Part shown: in pieces, positions 1 through 8,889 of the stretch
Position numbering within the stretch: the stretch's first letter is position 1
Layout of the letters: each line of letters begins with the position of its first letter
NCBI GenBank assembly: GCA_002436765.1
Contig: DJNI01000064.1
Span: forward strand, 9,271-31,637
Origin: Clostridiales bacterium UBA6468
Lineage (GTDB): Bacteria; Bacillota; Clostridia; Oscillospirales; Oscillospiraceae
Length of the DNA: 22,367 nucleotides
Direction: 5' to 3'
Notes under the pieces: generated by a model
What the model was told of the DNA's origin: nothing
Seen by the model: the letters and a program-made list of their open reading frames with translations, nothing else
Database searches by the model: none
Program-made: the position numbers and the translations under genes

Positions 1-2147
1 CCGGCCCCTGCGGCCCCTGCTCGGAAATTTACTATGACCGGGGCGAAAAATACGGCTGCGGCAAACCCGGCTGTACCGTGGGCTGCGACTGCGACCGCTA
101 CATGGAGGTCTGGAACAACGTTTTCTCCCAGTTCGACAACGACGGCCATGGCAACTACACGGAGCTGGCGCAGAAGAACATCGACACCGGCATGGGTCTG
201 GAGCGTCTGGCGGTGATCTGCCAGGACGTGGACTCCCTGTTCGACGTGGATACCGTTATGAACATCACCCACAAGGTCACGGAGCTGACCGGCGCGACCT
301 ATGGCCAGAGCGTGAAGATGGACGTATCCCTGCGGGTCATCACAGACCATATCCGCGCCTCTACCTTCATGATCGCCGACGGCGTGCTTCCCAGCAACGA
401 GGGCCGGGGCTACGTCCTGCGCCGTCTGCTGCGGCGGGCTGCCCGTCACGGTAAGCTCCTGGGCGTCAATCATCCGTTCCTGTATCAGGTCGTGGAGACC
501 GTGGTGGAGGAAAACGAGGTTCACTACACCTACCTGCGGGAGCGCTGCGACTATATCACCAAGGTGGTGAAGGTGGAGGAGGAGAACTTCGCCCGCACCA
601 TCGACGGCGGCATGGCGATCTTCTCCAACATGCTGGCGGAGCATAAGGCCAAGGGCGAGACGGAGTTCTCCGGCGCCGATGCCTTCAAGCTGTACGATAC
701 CTACGGCTTCCCCATTGACCTGACACTGGAAATGGTGGCCGACGAGGATATGACCCTGAATCAGAAGGCCTTTGCCCAGCTGATGCAGGAGCAGAAGGTT
801 CGCGCCCGTGAAGCGAGAAAGGCGCTGGGCGATCTGGCCTGGGCGGGCATCGACCTGGGTCTGGACAATACCCCCACCACCTTCGTCGGCTACACCCAGA
901 ACAACTGCGACGCCAAGGTTCTGGCCGTGTGCGTGGGCGACGAAGTCTCCGGCACCATCGCCGGCGGTGAAAAGGGCATCATTGTGCTGGACAAGACCCC
1001 CTTCTACGCCGAAATGGGCGGCCAGATCGCCGATCATGGCGTGATCCTCATGGGCAACAGCCGTTTCATAGTGACCGACGTCCAGAGGGACAAGGGCGGC
1101 AAGTACCTGCACCATGGCAAGATGGTCACCGGCTCCATCAAGGTGGACGATATTGTGGTGGCCTCCATCGACGTGGAGCGCCGCAAGGCCATCATGCGCG
1201 CCCACTCCGCGACCCACCTGCTGCAAAAGGCTTTGCAGACGGTGCTGGGCGACCATGTCCATCAGGCGGGTTCCTATGTGGAGCCTGACCGGCTGCGCTT
1301 CGACTTCACCCACTATTCCGCACTGACGCCGGAGGAGCTGGTGAAGGTCAACGCCATCGTCCAGAATTCCATTCTGGAGGGCTACAATATCGTGACCCGG
1401 GAGATGTCCATTGACGAGGCCAAGGCCATGGGCGCGACTGCGCTGTTCAGCGAGAAGTACGGCAGCACGGTTCGTGTGGTCAACATGGGCAACTACTCCA
1501 TCGAGCTGTGCGGCGGCACCCATCTGGACAACACCGCCAAGGTCGGCCCCTTTGAGATCGAGAGCGAGTGCTCCGTCGCCTCCGGTGTCCGCCGGATCGA
1601 GGCCATCACCGGCAAGGCGTGCCTGGAAAGAATGGAGCGGAACCAGACCATGCTTCTGGAAGCGGCTGCCAAGCTGAAGACCAAGCCCATCGAGCTGGCC
1701 TCCCGCATCCAGTCGCAGCTGGAGGAGCTCCGGGAGCTGCGGCGCACCATCGAGGCCTACAAGGCCAAGGAGACCGTGGGCGAAATTGACCGCATTCTCT
1801 TCGGCTCCCACAATGTGGACGGCCTGAAGGTCATCACCGCCAGCGTTCCCAACGCCGACACCGGCAGACTCCGCCAGATGGGCGACGTGCTGCGGGATAA
1901 GGACGCTTCCGTGGTGGCGGTGCTTGCCGCGGTCAACGAGGGCAAGATCACCTTCCTGGCCGTCTGCGGCAAGGACGCCATTGCCCGGGGCATCAAGGCC
2001 GGCGACCTGGTGAAGCAGGTATGCAGCGTCTGCGGCGGCAGCGGCGGCGGCAAGCCCGACTCCGCCATGGGCGGCGGCAAGGACGTCGCCAAGGTGGACA
2101 ATGCCCTTGCCATTGTGGACGATTACGTGGTTTCCAAACTGAAATAA
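1..2147 (+). CDS. alaS: Alanyl-tRNA synthetase, 5' end outside window
   Basis: Class II aminoacyl-tRNA synthetase that charges tRNA-Ala in the cytoplasm. The frame is open from base 3, giving a GPCGPCSEI stretch typical of the AlaRS catalytic core. The first in-frame ATG at 78 is therefore internal and the true start lies upstream of the window. Further on come the core segment around the ADGVLPSNEGRGYVLRR motif, then the editing domain with its zinc motifs HSATH (bases 1202-1216) and CGGTH (1510-1524). A helical region follows, and the C-terminal DHHA1-like domain ends in a glycine-rich segment (about 2029-2080). About 714 residues are visible, consistent with an enzyme of about 880 residues missing its first 160 or so. 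A hairpin terminator follows the stop. Identification is very secure. Confidence 0.97.
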   Translation, partial: GPCGPCSEIYYDRGEKYGCGKPGCTVGCDCDRYMEVWNNVFSQFDNDGHGNYTELAQKNIDTGMGLERLAVICQDVDSLFDVDTVMNITHKVTELTGATYGQSVKMDVSLRVITDHIRASTFMIADGVLPSNEGRGYVLRRLLRRAARHGKLLGVNHPFLYQVVETVVEENEVHYTYLRERCDYITKVVKVEEENFARTIDGGMAIFSNMLAEHKAKGETEFSGADAFKLYDTYGFPIDLTLEMVADEDMTLNQKAFAQLMQEQKVRAREARKALGDLAWAGIDLGLDNTPTTFVGYTQNNCDAKVLAVCVGDEVSGTIAGGEKGIIVLDKTPFYAEMGGQIADHGVILMGNSRFIVTDVQRDKGGKYLHHGKMVTGSIKVDDIVVASIDVERRKAIMRAHSATHLLQKALQTVLGDHVHQAGSYVEPDRLRFDFTHYSALTPEELVKVNAIVQNSILEGYNIVTREMSIDEAKAMGATALFSEKYGSTVRVVNMGNYSIELCGGTHLDNTAKVGPFEIESECSVASGVRRIEAITGKACLERMERNQTMLLEAAAKLKTKPIELASRIQSQLEELRELRRTIEAYKAKETVGEIDRILFGSHNVDGLKVITASVPNADTGRLRQMGDVLRDKDASVVAVLAAVNEGKITFLAVCGKDAIARGIKAGDLVKQVCSVCGGSGGGKPDSAMGGGKDVAKVDNALAIVDDYVVSKLK

Positions 2148-2154
2148 CATTCTC

Positions 2155-2184
2155 AAGGCGCTGCCGCAAAGGCGGCGCCTTTTC
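2155..2184 (+). terminator. Intrinsic terminator of alaS
   Basis: Eleven-base-pair stem (2155-2165 with 2171-2181, one G-T pair) closing a five-base GCAAA loop and followed by a short T run. It begins eight bases after the alaS stop codon, so it most likely ends alaS transcription and separates it from comEC. The T run is short (TTTT), so some read-through into comEC is possible; I found no convincing promoter between this hairpin and comEC. Confidence 0.8.
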
Positions 2185-2210
2185 CGACTATGTGAACAGG
2201 AGGCGGCGGG

Positions 2211-4433
2211 ATGCGTAAACTGGTATGGTTTTCTCTGGGCTTCGGCGCGGCCTGCTGCCTGTGCGCGTATGTCCTCACGGGAAGTGCGCGGATTGCTCTG
2301 GCAGTCGCGGGTGGGGTGCTGACGATTTTCTCGGCGATTGCGGGGAGAAAGTACACTTGGTTCCGGCGGGTTGCCGCAATTCTTTTTGGCCTTGCCATGG
2401 GAATGGGCTGGTTTACCCTGTACGACGGCTTTTATCTGAGCGCCGCCGGGGCGATGGACGGGAAGACGGCAAACGCGGTCATCCGGGCGTCGGACTACAG
2501 CTACGAGACGGCATACGGTATCGGCGTGGACGGCACGGTGCAGCTGGATGGAAAGCCCTACCGTCTGCGGGCGTATCTGGATTTGGACGAGACTCTGGAA
2601 CCCGGGGACGTGATTTCCGGTCAGTTCCGCTTCCGCGCCACCACGCCCAAGGAAAACAGAACCTATCACGCGGGCAACGGCATTTTTCTGCTGGCCTATC
2701 AGGTGGACGAGGTTTCCGTTTCGCCCCATGCAGGCGCGCCCTGGCGGGATCTCCCGGCGCGGCTGCGCCACCGGATTCAGGAAATTCTGCAAGACTGCAT
2801 CCCCAAGGACGCCGCGCCATTTGCAAAGGCGCTTCTTTTGGGTGATACCACCGGCTTGAGCTACGGGGTGGATACCAGCCTGAAAATCAGCGGGATTCGC
2901 CATGTGGCGGCTGTTTCGGGACTGCATGTGTCGATTCTGTTCGCTTTGCTCACCGCCGTTACCTTCCGGAAGCGGTTCCTGACTGCCCTTGTGGGCTTTC
3001 CCACGCTGCTGCTATTCGCGGCGGTGGCGGGCTTTACCCCGTCGGTCAGCCGCTCGTGCATCATGTGCGCACTGATGCTGGCGGCGCTGCTGCTGAACAA
3101 GGAATACGACGGCCCTGCGGCGCTGGCCTTTGCCGCCGTGGTGATGCTGACCCGCAATCCGCTGGTCATCACGTCCGTGGGCTTTCAGCTGTCCGTTGCC
3201 AGCGTGGCGGGAATCTACCTCTTTGCGCCTGGAATCCGCAAATGGCTGGGTTCTCTGTTCCCGGACGGAAAGGGGAAGGGCGTCAGACCCACGTTGATTT
3301 GCTGGTTTACTGCCTCCGTGTCCGTCACCCTCAGCGCCATGGTTTTCACAACACCGCTGAGCGCCTGGTATTTTGGTACCGTCAGCCTTGTTGGCGTGGT
3401 GACCAATCTGCTTACGCTGTGGGTCATCAGCTTCATTTTCTATGGGCTTGCGGCGGTCAGCCTGGTGGGCGCGTTCTGGACAGCCGGGGCGATGATTCTC
3501 GGGAAAATCGTTGCGTGGCCGATCCGCTATGTTCTGTTCATGGCAAAAACGCTGGCGGGTTTCCCCTTGGCGGCGGTGTATACCAGAAGTCCTTATATTA
3601 CCGTCTGGCTGGCGGCCGTGTATGCGCTGCTGCTGGTGTTCCTCCTGAGCCGGAGCCGCCGCCCCGGCGTTCTGCTCTGCTGCGCCACGCTGGGACTGTG
3701 TCTGGCGCTGCTGGCATCCTGGGCGGAGCCGATGCTGGACGGCGCCCGGATAACGGTGCTGGATGTGGGGCAGGGGCAGTGCATTCTGCTGCAAAGCGAA
3801 GGCCGGACGTACATGGTGGACTGCGGCGGGGACAGAGACACCGAAACCGCGGACATTGCCGCCGAAACGCTCCTGAGTCAGGGTATCTCCCGGCTGGACG
3901 GGCTGATCCTGACCCACGGCGACCGGGATCACACCGGTGCGGCGGAAAACCTTTTAAGCCGGGTGAAAGCGGACGTCCTCATCCTCCCACCGGAGGAAGG
4001 CATGCCGACATCTGATAACGCAAAGGTGGTATACGCCGGGCAGGATTTGCTTTTGACCTATGGCAAGACAAATCTGCACATTTTCACCACCGATTCCACT
4101 GGAAGCGAAAACGAAAACAGCCTGTGCGTCTTGTTTGATACGGAAAACTGTGATATACTCATAACGGGAGACCGGAGCGCCTACGGCGAGCGGAGGCTGC
4201 TCCACGCCGGAAAAATCCCGGAGGTGGACGTGCTGATTGCCGGACATCACGGCTCCAAAAATTCCACCTGTGAGGATCTGCTGGCCGCCGCCCGGCCGCA
4301 GACGGTCTGCATCAGTGTAGGCCAGGACAATCTCTACGGACACCCGGCGGCGGAGACCCTGCGGCGGCTGGAAGATTTCGGCTGCGCGGTGTACCGAACA
4401 GACCGGGACGGAACCATTACCATCAGAAGGTGA
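2211..4433 (+). CDS. comEC: ComEC/Rec2 DNA internalization channel protein
   Basis: Membrane channel that carries single-stranded DNA across the cytoplasmic membrane during natural transformation. The 740-residue protein has the full three-part ComEC architecture. The N-terminus is hydrophobic, with a small DUF4131-like extracytoplasmic domain (about residues 1-190). A long multi-span Competence domain follows (about 200-510), starting near the FAKALLLGDTTGLS segment and containing HVAAVSGLHVSILFA. The C-terminal metallo-beta-lactamase-like domain (about 515-740) carries LDVGQGQ, the metal-site motif HGDRDHTG (near residue 568) and GHHGSKNS (near 678). AGGAGG lies at 2198-2203, seven bases before the ATG. 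The stop is four bases from the holA start, so the two are probably translated together, an arrangement common in Firmicutes. Full length suggests a functional gene; whether the cell is transformable cannot be judged from this locus alone. Confidence 0.94.
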   Translation: MRKLVWFSLGFGAACCLCAYVLTGSARIALAVAGGVLTIFSAIAGRKYTWFRRVAAILFGLAMGMGWFTLYDGFYLSAAGAMDGKTANAVIRASDYSYETAYGIGVDGTVQLDGKPYRLRAYLDLDETLEPGDVISGQFRFRATTPKENRTYHAGNGIFLLAYQVDEVSVSPHAGAPWRDLPARLRHRIQEILQDCIPKDAAPFAKALLLGDTTGLSYGVDTSLKISGIRHVAAVSGLHVSILFALLTAVTFRKRFLTALVGFPTLLLFAAVAGFTPSVSRSCIMCALMLAALLLNKEYDGPAALAFAAVVMLTRNPLVITSVGFQLSVASVAGIYLFAPGIRKWLGSLFPDGKGKGVRPTLICWFTASVSVTLSAMVFTTPLSAWYFGTVSLVGVVTNLLTLWVISFIFYGLAAVSLVGAFWTAGAMILGKIVAWPIRYVLFMAKTLAGFPLAAVYTRSPYITVWLAAVYALLLVFLLSRSRRPGVLLCCATLGLCLALLASWAEPMLDGARITVLDVGQGQCILLQSEGRTYMVDCGGDRDTETADIAAETLLSQGISRLDGLILTHGDRDHTGAAENLLSRVKADVLILPPEEGMPTSDNAKVVYAGQDLLLTYGKTNLHIFTTDSTGSENENSLCVLFDTENCDILITGDRSAYGERRLLHAGKIPEVDVLIAGHHGSKNSTCEDLLAAARPQTVCISVGQDNLYGHPAAETLRRLEDFGCAVYRTDRDGTITIRR

Positions 4434-4437
4434 AGCC

Positions 4438-5484
4438 ATGGCAAAAAAACCAGCCCCCAGGGGCAATTTACAGGAATTGAAAGCCCAGCTGAAAAGCAAG
4501 GACTTGGGGCGGCTGTACTTTTTCCATGGGGAAGAAGTGTTTCTCCTGCACCACTACCTGGAGCAGATGAAAAAGCAGCTATTGGATGCGCTGACGGAAT
4601 CCTTCAACTTCCACCGGATGAACAGCGAGACCTTCGATTTGCAGACCTTCGCCGACGCCGTGGAGAATCTGCCCATGATGGCGGAGCATACCATGGTGCA
4701 GGTGGACGAGGTGGACTTGTTCAGGCTGGGGGAGTCCGACCGGAACAAAATGGCGGAAATTTTATCGGACATCCCGGATTACTGCACGGTGGTGTTCACC
4801 TACGAGACGATCCCCTGGAAGCCGGACAAGCGGCTGAAAAAGCTCTGGGAGGCGATCGACGGTGCCGGGCTGATCGTGGAATTTCCCAAGCAGGATCAAA
4901 AAGATTTGGCCGCTTGGGTCACAAGGCACTTTATGGCGCTGGACAAGCGGATTTCCACAGACCTGTGCCTGTACCTCATCGACATTACCGGCGGCACCAT
5001 GACGGCGCTCAGCGGCGAAATCGACAAGATCTGCGCCTATTCCGGCGCAAATGAGATTCGGAAGACCGACATCGACGCCGTCACCGAACCGGTGCTGGAC
5101 GCCGTGGTGTTCCAGATGACAGATATGCTCAGCGCCGGACGCTTCGATCAGGCGCTGGTGAAATTGCAGCAGCTGCTGAAAATGCAGCAGGAGCCGCTGG
5201 CAATCCTGGGCGCGGTGGGCAACCATTTCCGCCGGGTCAGCGCCGCGCGGACGCTGCTGGACAACGGAAAAAACGCCTCCGACCTGCAAAGGCTCTGCGG
5301 CATCCAGGATTATCCCGCGAGAAAGACCATGGAGGCAGCCGGACGGTTCACGCCGGAGTTCTGCCGCCGGGCGGCGGAGCTGGTGCTGGAAACGGATTAT
5401 AAGATCAAGACCTCCTATGACGACCCGGAGCGCCTGTTGGAGCTGCTGCTGTTGCAGCTGGCGCAGGAGGGACGCAATGGTTAA
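4438..5484 (+). CDS. holA: DNA polymerase III delta subunit
   Basis: Clamp-loader subunit that opens the beta sliding clamp as part of the DNA polymerase III holoenzyme. The 348-residue length and the order of segments fit HolA. The N-terminus reads LYFFHGEEVFLL. A degenerate AAA-type domain includes the segment ending MVQVDEVDLF, then a TVVFTYE strand. The middle domain follows (ITGGTMTALSGEIDKICAY), and the C-terminal collar domain contains LLKMQQEPLAILGAVGNHFRRV. The gene starts four bases after the comEC stop and overlaps the next gene by eight bases, so it is embedded in an operon. Identification rests on overall pattern and on the conserved comEC-holA order. Confidence 0.92.
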   Translation: MAKKPAPRGNLQELKAQLKSKDLGRLYFFHGEEVFLLHHYLEQMKKQLLDALTESFNFHRMNSETFDLQTFADAVENLPMMAEHTMVQVDEVDLFRLGESDRNKMAEILSDIPDYCTVVFTYETIPWKPDKRLKKLWEAIDGAGLIVEFPKQDQKDLAAWVTRHFMALDKRISTDLCLYLIDITGGTMTALSGEIDKICAYSGANEIRKTDIDAVTEPVLDAVVFQMTDMLSAGRFDQALVKLQQLLKMQQEPLAILGAVGNHFRRVSAARTLLDNGKNASDLQRLCGIQDYPARKTMEAAGRFTPEFCRRAAELVLETDYKIKTSYDDPERLLELLLLQLAQEGRNG

Positions 5485-6076
5485 GATCAGGGAAGCCATC
5501 GTGGTAGAAGGGCGTTACGACAAAAACACCCTCAGCCAAGTGGTGGACGCCCCCATTCTGGAAACGGCGGGATTCGGTATTTTCAGGGATAAGCAGCAGA
5601 TGGCGCTGCTGCGCCGGGTGGCGGAAAAGCGGGGCTTGATCGTCTTCACGGATTCCGACGGGGCGGGCTTCGTCATCCGCAACCACATCAAAAGCGCTAT
5701 CCCCGGAAAATACCTGAAGCACGCCTACATCCCGGACATCCCCGGCAAGGAACGGCGGAAGTCCGCCCCCGGCCGGGAGGGCAAGCTGGGGGTGGAGGGC
5801 ATGACCCCGGAGGTCATTCTCGCCGCTCTGCGAAACGCCGGAGCCACCATAGAGGGGGAGGAAGCGACTTCCGCCGGGGGCATCACCAAGCAGGATCTGA
5901 TGGCGTTGGGACTTTCCGGCGGAAGCGACGCCGGGGAGAAGCGCAGGGCGCTTCTGAAGAAGCTGAATCTGCCGGAGCACATGAGCGCCAACGCCATGCT
6001 GCAGGCGCTGAATTTGTTATACACCCGGGAAAAACTGGAGCAAATGCTGGATTTTTCAGGAATTGAACGCGGCTAA
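5477..6076 (+). CDS. rnmV: Ribonuclease M5-like Toprim protein
   Basis: Predicted nuclease of the RNase M5 family, which in Firmicutes matures 5S rRNA precursors. The 199-residue protein opens with a Toprim fold: the catalytic glutamate in VVEGRYDK (Glu11) and the metal-binding DSDGAG (Asp59, Asp61). The second half matches the DUF4093-type C-terminal region of these proteins (HAYIPDIPGKERRK, later GLSGG and LNLLYTREKLEQML). I chose the ATG at 5477 because GGAGG at 5466-5470 precedes it and it overlaps the holA stop by eight bases. A longer in-frame reading from 5417 lies wholly inside holA. In Bacillus rnmV is followed by rsmA; here the next gene is an ABC-F ATPase. Function is inferred from family membership. 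Confidence 0.85.
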   Translation: MVKIREAIVVEGRYDKNTLSQVVDAPILETAGFGIFRDKQQMALLRRVAEKRGLIVFTDSDGAGFVIRNHIKSAIPGKYLKHAYIPDIPGKERRKSAPGREGKLGVEGMTPEVILAALRNAGATIEGEEATSAGGITKQDLMALGLSGGSDAGEKRRALLKKLNLPEHMSANAMLQALNLLYTREKLEQMLDFSGIERG

Positions 6077-6087
6077 ATGGAGAGAAT

Positions 6088-7950
6088 ATGGTTGATATAC
6101 AGGTCAGGAATCTGACAAAATTCTTTGTGATCGGAGAGAATCTGCTGGACAACCTGAGCTTTGAGATTCAGGAAGGGGAGCGGGTGGCGATCCTCGGCCG
6201 CAACGGCTGCGGAAAAACCACGCTGTTCAACATCCTCACCGGCCAGATGGACTATGACAGCGGCGAGGTCTACGTCAACCCCAACAAGCGCCTGGGGCTG
6301 ATTTCCCAGATCCCCAAGTTCCCGGCGGGCTACACCGTGGAGGACGTGCTGCGCACCGCCTATTCCGGTCTCATGAAGGTAAAGGCCAGAATGGAACGGC
6401 TGGAAGCGGACATGGCGGCCGGCGCAACGGCGGAGCAGCTGCGGGAGTACGACAGTCTGTCCAACCGCTTCCAGTCCGGGGGCGGCTATGAGATGGACGT
6501 GGACGTGGACAAGGTCTGCAACGGCCTGGGCATCCCGGCGGAACAGCGCGCTCAGGAGTTTGACAGCCTGTCCGGCGGCGAAAAAACCAGAGCGAACCTC
6601 GCCCGCCTTCTGCTGGAAAAGACGGACATTCTGCTCCTGGACGAGCCGACCAACCACCTGGATTTGAGAAGCGTGGAATGGCTGGAAGGGTATATTCAGA
6701 ATTTCCGGGGCACGGTGCTTGCCATTTCCCACGACCGCTATTTCATCGATCAGATCGCCCAGCGGGTGATCGAGATCGTGGACGGCCACGCGGAATTTTA
6801 CTCCGGCAACTACTCGTTCTACATGGACGAAAAGCAGGCGCGGTTTGACCTGCAAATGAAGCAGTACGAGCAGGAGCAGGCGAAGCTGAAGCAGCTTGGC
6901 TACACGGTGGAGCGGATGAAGGGCTGGGGCATCAACAACCGCACCCTCTACCGCCGCGCCATGTCCATCCAGCACCGGATGGATCGCATCCGCAAGACGG
7001 AGCGTCCCAAAGCGGAGAGGACGATGAAGGCCAGCTTTGGGGAACGGGATTTCTCCGGAGACGTGGTGTTCAAGATGAAGAACGTGTCGAAATCCTTTGG
7101 CGATCGGACGCTCTTTTCCGACGTGAATCTGCTGGTGGAGGGCGGTGAGCGCATCGCCCTCTTAGGAGACAACGGTACCGGCAAATCCACCTTCATCAAG
7201 TGCCTCCTGGGCGAGGAGGACTGCCAGGGGAAAATCCAGTTCGGCCCCACGGTGAAATGGGGATATCTGCCCCAGATCATCCACTTTGACCACCCGGAGC
7301 GGAGCCTTTACGACACCATGCTCTACGAAAAGAACTGCACGCCCCAGATGGCGAGAGACCGTCTCGGCGCGTTTCTGTTCCAGGGGGAGGATGTGTTCAA
7401 GACCGTGGGCAACCTGTCCGGCGGCGAGCAGTCCCGTCTGCGGCTGTGTATGCTGATGGATGAGAAGATCAACCTCCTGATCCTGGATGAGCCGACGAAC
7501 CACCTGGACATTGCGTCCCGGGAGTGGGTGGAGGCCGCCATTGAGGAGTTTGAGGGTGTGCTGCTGTTCGTCTCCCACGACCGGTATTTTATCGAGAAGT
7601 TTGCCGAGCGTATCTGGCTGCTGGAGGACGGCAAAATCCGAGATTTCCCCTGCGGCTATCAGAAATACCGCGCTATTCTGGAGCACGAAGCCGCCGCGAA
7701 ACCGACCGTTTCCGCCGCGCCGAAGCCGAAAAAAGAGCGGGTAAAGGGCGGAACCAAGGACGCGGAAAAGCTGGTGCGGCGGCTGGAACGGGAGATCGAG
7801 AAGCAGGAGCAGGTCGTCGCCGACTTTGACCGGAAAATCGAGGCTGCCTCTGCCGACTATCAGGAGCTGACCCGTCTGCTGGGAGAAAAGGAAGAAGCCG
7901 AGGCGGCGCTCATGGATCTGATGGAGCAGTGGGAACAGGCGCAGGCGTGA
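6088..7950 (+). CDS. ABC-F family ATPase
   Basis: Soluble protein with two ATP-binding cassettes and no membrane domain, the mark of the ABC-F family. These proteins act on ribosomes as translation factors or, in some members, protect against ribosome-targeting antibiotics. Cassette one has Walker A GRNGCGKTT (residues 37-45), signature LSGGEKTR (near 161) and DEPTNHLD (near 186). Cassette two has GDNGTGKST (near 360), LSGGEQSRL (near 443) and DEPTNHLD (near 466). The inter-domain linker (about 235-330) is charged and helical, as expected for the P-site tRNA interaction motif. The last 70 residues form a charged coiled coil. It begins 11 bases after rnmV, so it is probably co-transcribed. The sequence alone does not separate a housekeeping EttA/YdiF-like role from a resistance role; no resistance marker is nearby. 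Confidence 0.93.
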   Translation: MVDIQVRNLTKFFVIGENLLDNLSFEIQEGERVAILGRNGCGKTTLFNILTGQMDYDSGEVYVNPNKRLGLISQIPKFPAGYTVEDVLRTAYSGLMKVKARMERLEADMAAGATAEQLREYDSLSNRFQSGGGYEMDVDVDKVCNGLGIPAEQRAQEFDSLSGGEKTRANLARLLLEKTDILLLDEPTNHLDLRSVEWLEGYIQNFRGTVLAISHDRYFIDQIAQRVIEIVDGHAEFYSGNYSFYMDEKQARFDLQMKQYEQEQAKLKQLGYTVERMKGWGINNRTLYRRAMSIQHRMDRIRKTERPKAERTMKASFGERDFSGDVVFKMKNVSKSFGDRTLFSDVNLLVEGGERIALLGDNGTGKSTFIKCLLGEEDCQGKIQFGPTVKWGYLPQIIHFDHPERSLYDTMLYEKNCTPQMARDRLGAFLFQGEDVFKTVGNLSGGEQSRLRLCMLMDEKINLLILDEPTNHLDIASREWVEAAIEEFEGVLLFVSHDRYFIEKFAERIWLLEDGKIRDFPCGYQKYRAILEHEAAAKPTVSAAPKPKKERVKGGTKDAEKLVRRLEREIEKQEQVVADFDRKIEAASADYQELTRLLGEKEEAEAALMDLMEQWEQAQA

Positions 7951-7968
7951 AGAATGAGGCTTTGACGG

Positions 7969-7997
7969 TTGACACAGTTTGACATACACCCTATAAT
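7969..7997 (+). promoter_or_regulatory. Consensus sigma-A promoter of the mrp gene
   Basis: TTGACA at 7969-7974 and TATAAT at 7992-7997, both perfect, are separated by 17 bases. A second TTGACA at 7979-7984 lies too close to the -10 box to serve this promoter. The expected transcript starts near 8004, giving a leader of about 26 bases with AAGGAG at 8014-8019 before the ATG at 8030. The promoter lies within 50 bases after the ABC-F stop, with no terminator visible between them. Confidence 0.9.
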
Positions 7998-8029
7998 AGA
8001 AACATCAAGAAAAAAGGAGCAACAGAATT

Positions 8030-8857
8030 ATGAGTTCTTGTAACGGAAATTGTTCCGAGTGCAGCTCTGACTGCGCCGATCGCCAGCCCGAGAGCCTGCT
8101 GGCAGAGCTGAATCCCAATGCCAGTGTGAAGAAGGTCATTGCCGTGGTCTCCGGCAAGGGCGGCGTGGGCAAATCCACGGTCACGTCCATGCTGGCCGTC
8201 GCCATGGCACGGAAGGGGAAGCGGGTCGGCGTTCTGGATGCCGACATCACCGGCCCCTCCGCACCCACGGCCTTCGGCGTCACGGAGTGCCAGGGCGCGG
8301 ACGAGCACGGCCTGTATCCCGCGCTGACCCGTACGGGCATCCAGGTGATGTCCATCAATCTGCTGCTGGATAACCCCGCCGACCCGGTGGTGTGGCGCGG
8401 CCCGGTCATCGCGGGGGCGGTGAAGCAGTTCTGGACGGACGTGATCTGGGAGGACGTGGACTACCTGTTCGTGGACATGCCCCCCGGAACCGGCGACGTG
8501 CCCCTGACGGTGTTCCAGAGCCTGCCGGTGGACGGTGTGATCATCGTCACATCCCCCCAGGATCTGGTGTCCATGATCGTGGCGAAGGCCGTGAAAATGG
8601 CAAACATGATGCACATTCCCGTGCTGGGCTTCGTGGAGAACTATTCCTACCTCCGCTGCCCGGACTGCGGCAAGAAGATCAATGTCTTCGGCAAGAGCCA
8701 TCTGGACGAGATCGCCGCCCAGTTTGATCTGCCGATTCTGGCGCGCCTGCCCATCGACCCCGCCGTGGCGGAAGCCTACGACAACGGCCGGATGGAGACG
8801 GTGAACACGGACGCGCTGTCCGCGGCTGTGGAAGCCATTGAGAAGACGGAAGCGTAA
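8030..8857 (+). CDS. mrp: Mrp/NBP35-type Fe-S cluster carrier ATPase
   Basis: P-loop ATPase of the Mrp/ApbC/NBP35 family, thought to bind a bridging [4Fe-4S] cluster and deliver it to target proteins in the cytoplasm. The deviant Walker A SGKGGVGKST lies at residues 41-50. A DADITGPS switch segment, FVDMPPGTGD and VTSPQDL follow. The conserved cluster-binding CPDC (Cys210, Cys213) sits near the C-terminus in the usual context. The first 15 residues carry four cysteines (4, 8, 11, 15) spaced CX3CX2CX4C, which recalls the extra N-terminal cluster of NBP35 proteins rather than the short bacterial ApbC. The gene is monocistronic: its own consensus promoter, then a strong terminator shared with the opposing GH3 gene. 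Confidence 0.93.
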   Translation: MSSCNGNCSECSSDCADRQPESLLAELNPNASVKKVIAVVSGKGGVGKSTVTSMLAVAMARKGKRVGVLDADITGPSAPTAFGVTECQGADEHGLYPALTRTGIQVMSINLLLDNPADPVVWRGPVIAGAVKQFWTDVIWEDVDYLFVDMPPGTGDVPLTVFQSLPVDGVIIVTSPQDLVSMIVAKAVKMANMMHIPVLGFVENYSYLRCPDCGKKINVFGKSHLDEIAAQFDLPILARLPIDPAVAEAYDNGRMETVNTDALSAAVEAIEKTEA

Positions 8858-8889
8858 AAAAAAGAACCCCCTCGGGGGTTCTTTTTTTA
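8855..8889. terminator. Bidirectional terminator between mrp and the GH3 gene
   Basis: A ten-base-pair stem AAGAACCCCC/GGGGGTTCTT (8862-8871 with 8874-8883) flanked by an A run on the left and seven T on the right, so it works in both directions. It contains the mrp stop codon in its left A tract and the GH3 stop codon (8887-8889) in its right T tract. Two convergent genes thus share one very compact signal. Confidence 0.93.

Noticed and set aside
78..80. ATG at 78 as the start of alaS
   Set aside because: The frame is open to base 3 and already encodes the conserved AlaRS GPCGPCSE segment, so the gene starts outside the window.
3012..3932. 306-codon reverse frame inside comEC
   Set aside because: Low-complexity glutamine/arginine/histidine-rich product lying over the well-supported comEC; shadow frame.
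5417..5476. Upstream extension of the RNase M5-like gene
   Set aside because: The extra 20 codons lie inside holA in another frame; the ATG at 5477 has a good ribosome binding site and gives the family N-terminus.
6073..6975. 300-codon reverse frame inside the ABC-F gene
   Set aside because: Composition (His/Val/Leu-rich) and position antisense to a clear ABC-F ATPase mark it as a shadow.
7979..7984. Second TTGACA ahead of mrp as a -35 box
   Set aside because: It is only seven bases from the TATAAT, too close; the copy at 7969 has ideal 17-base spacing.
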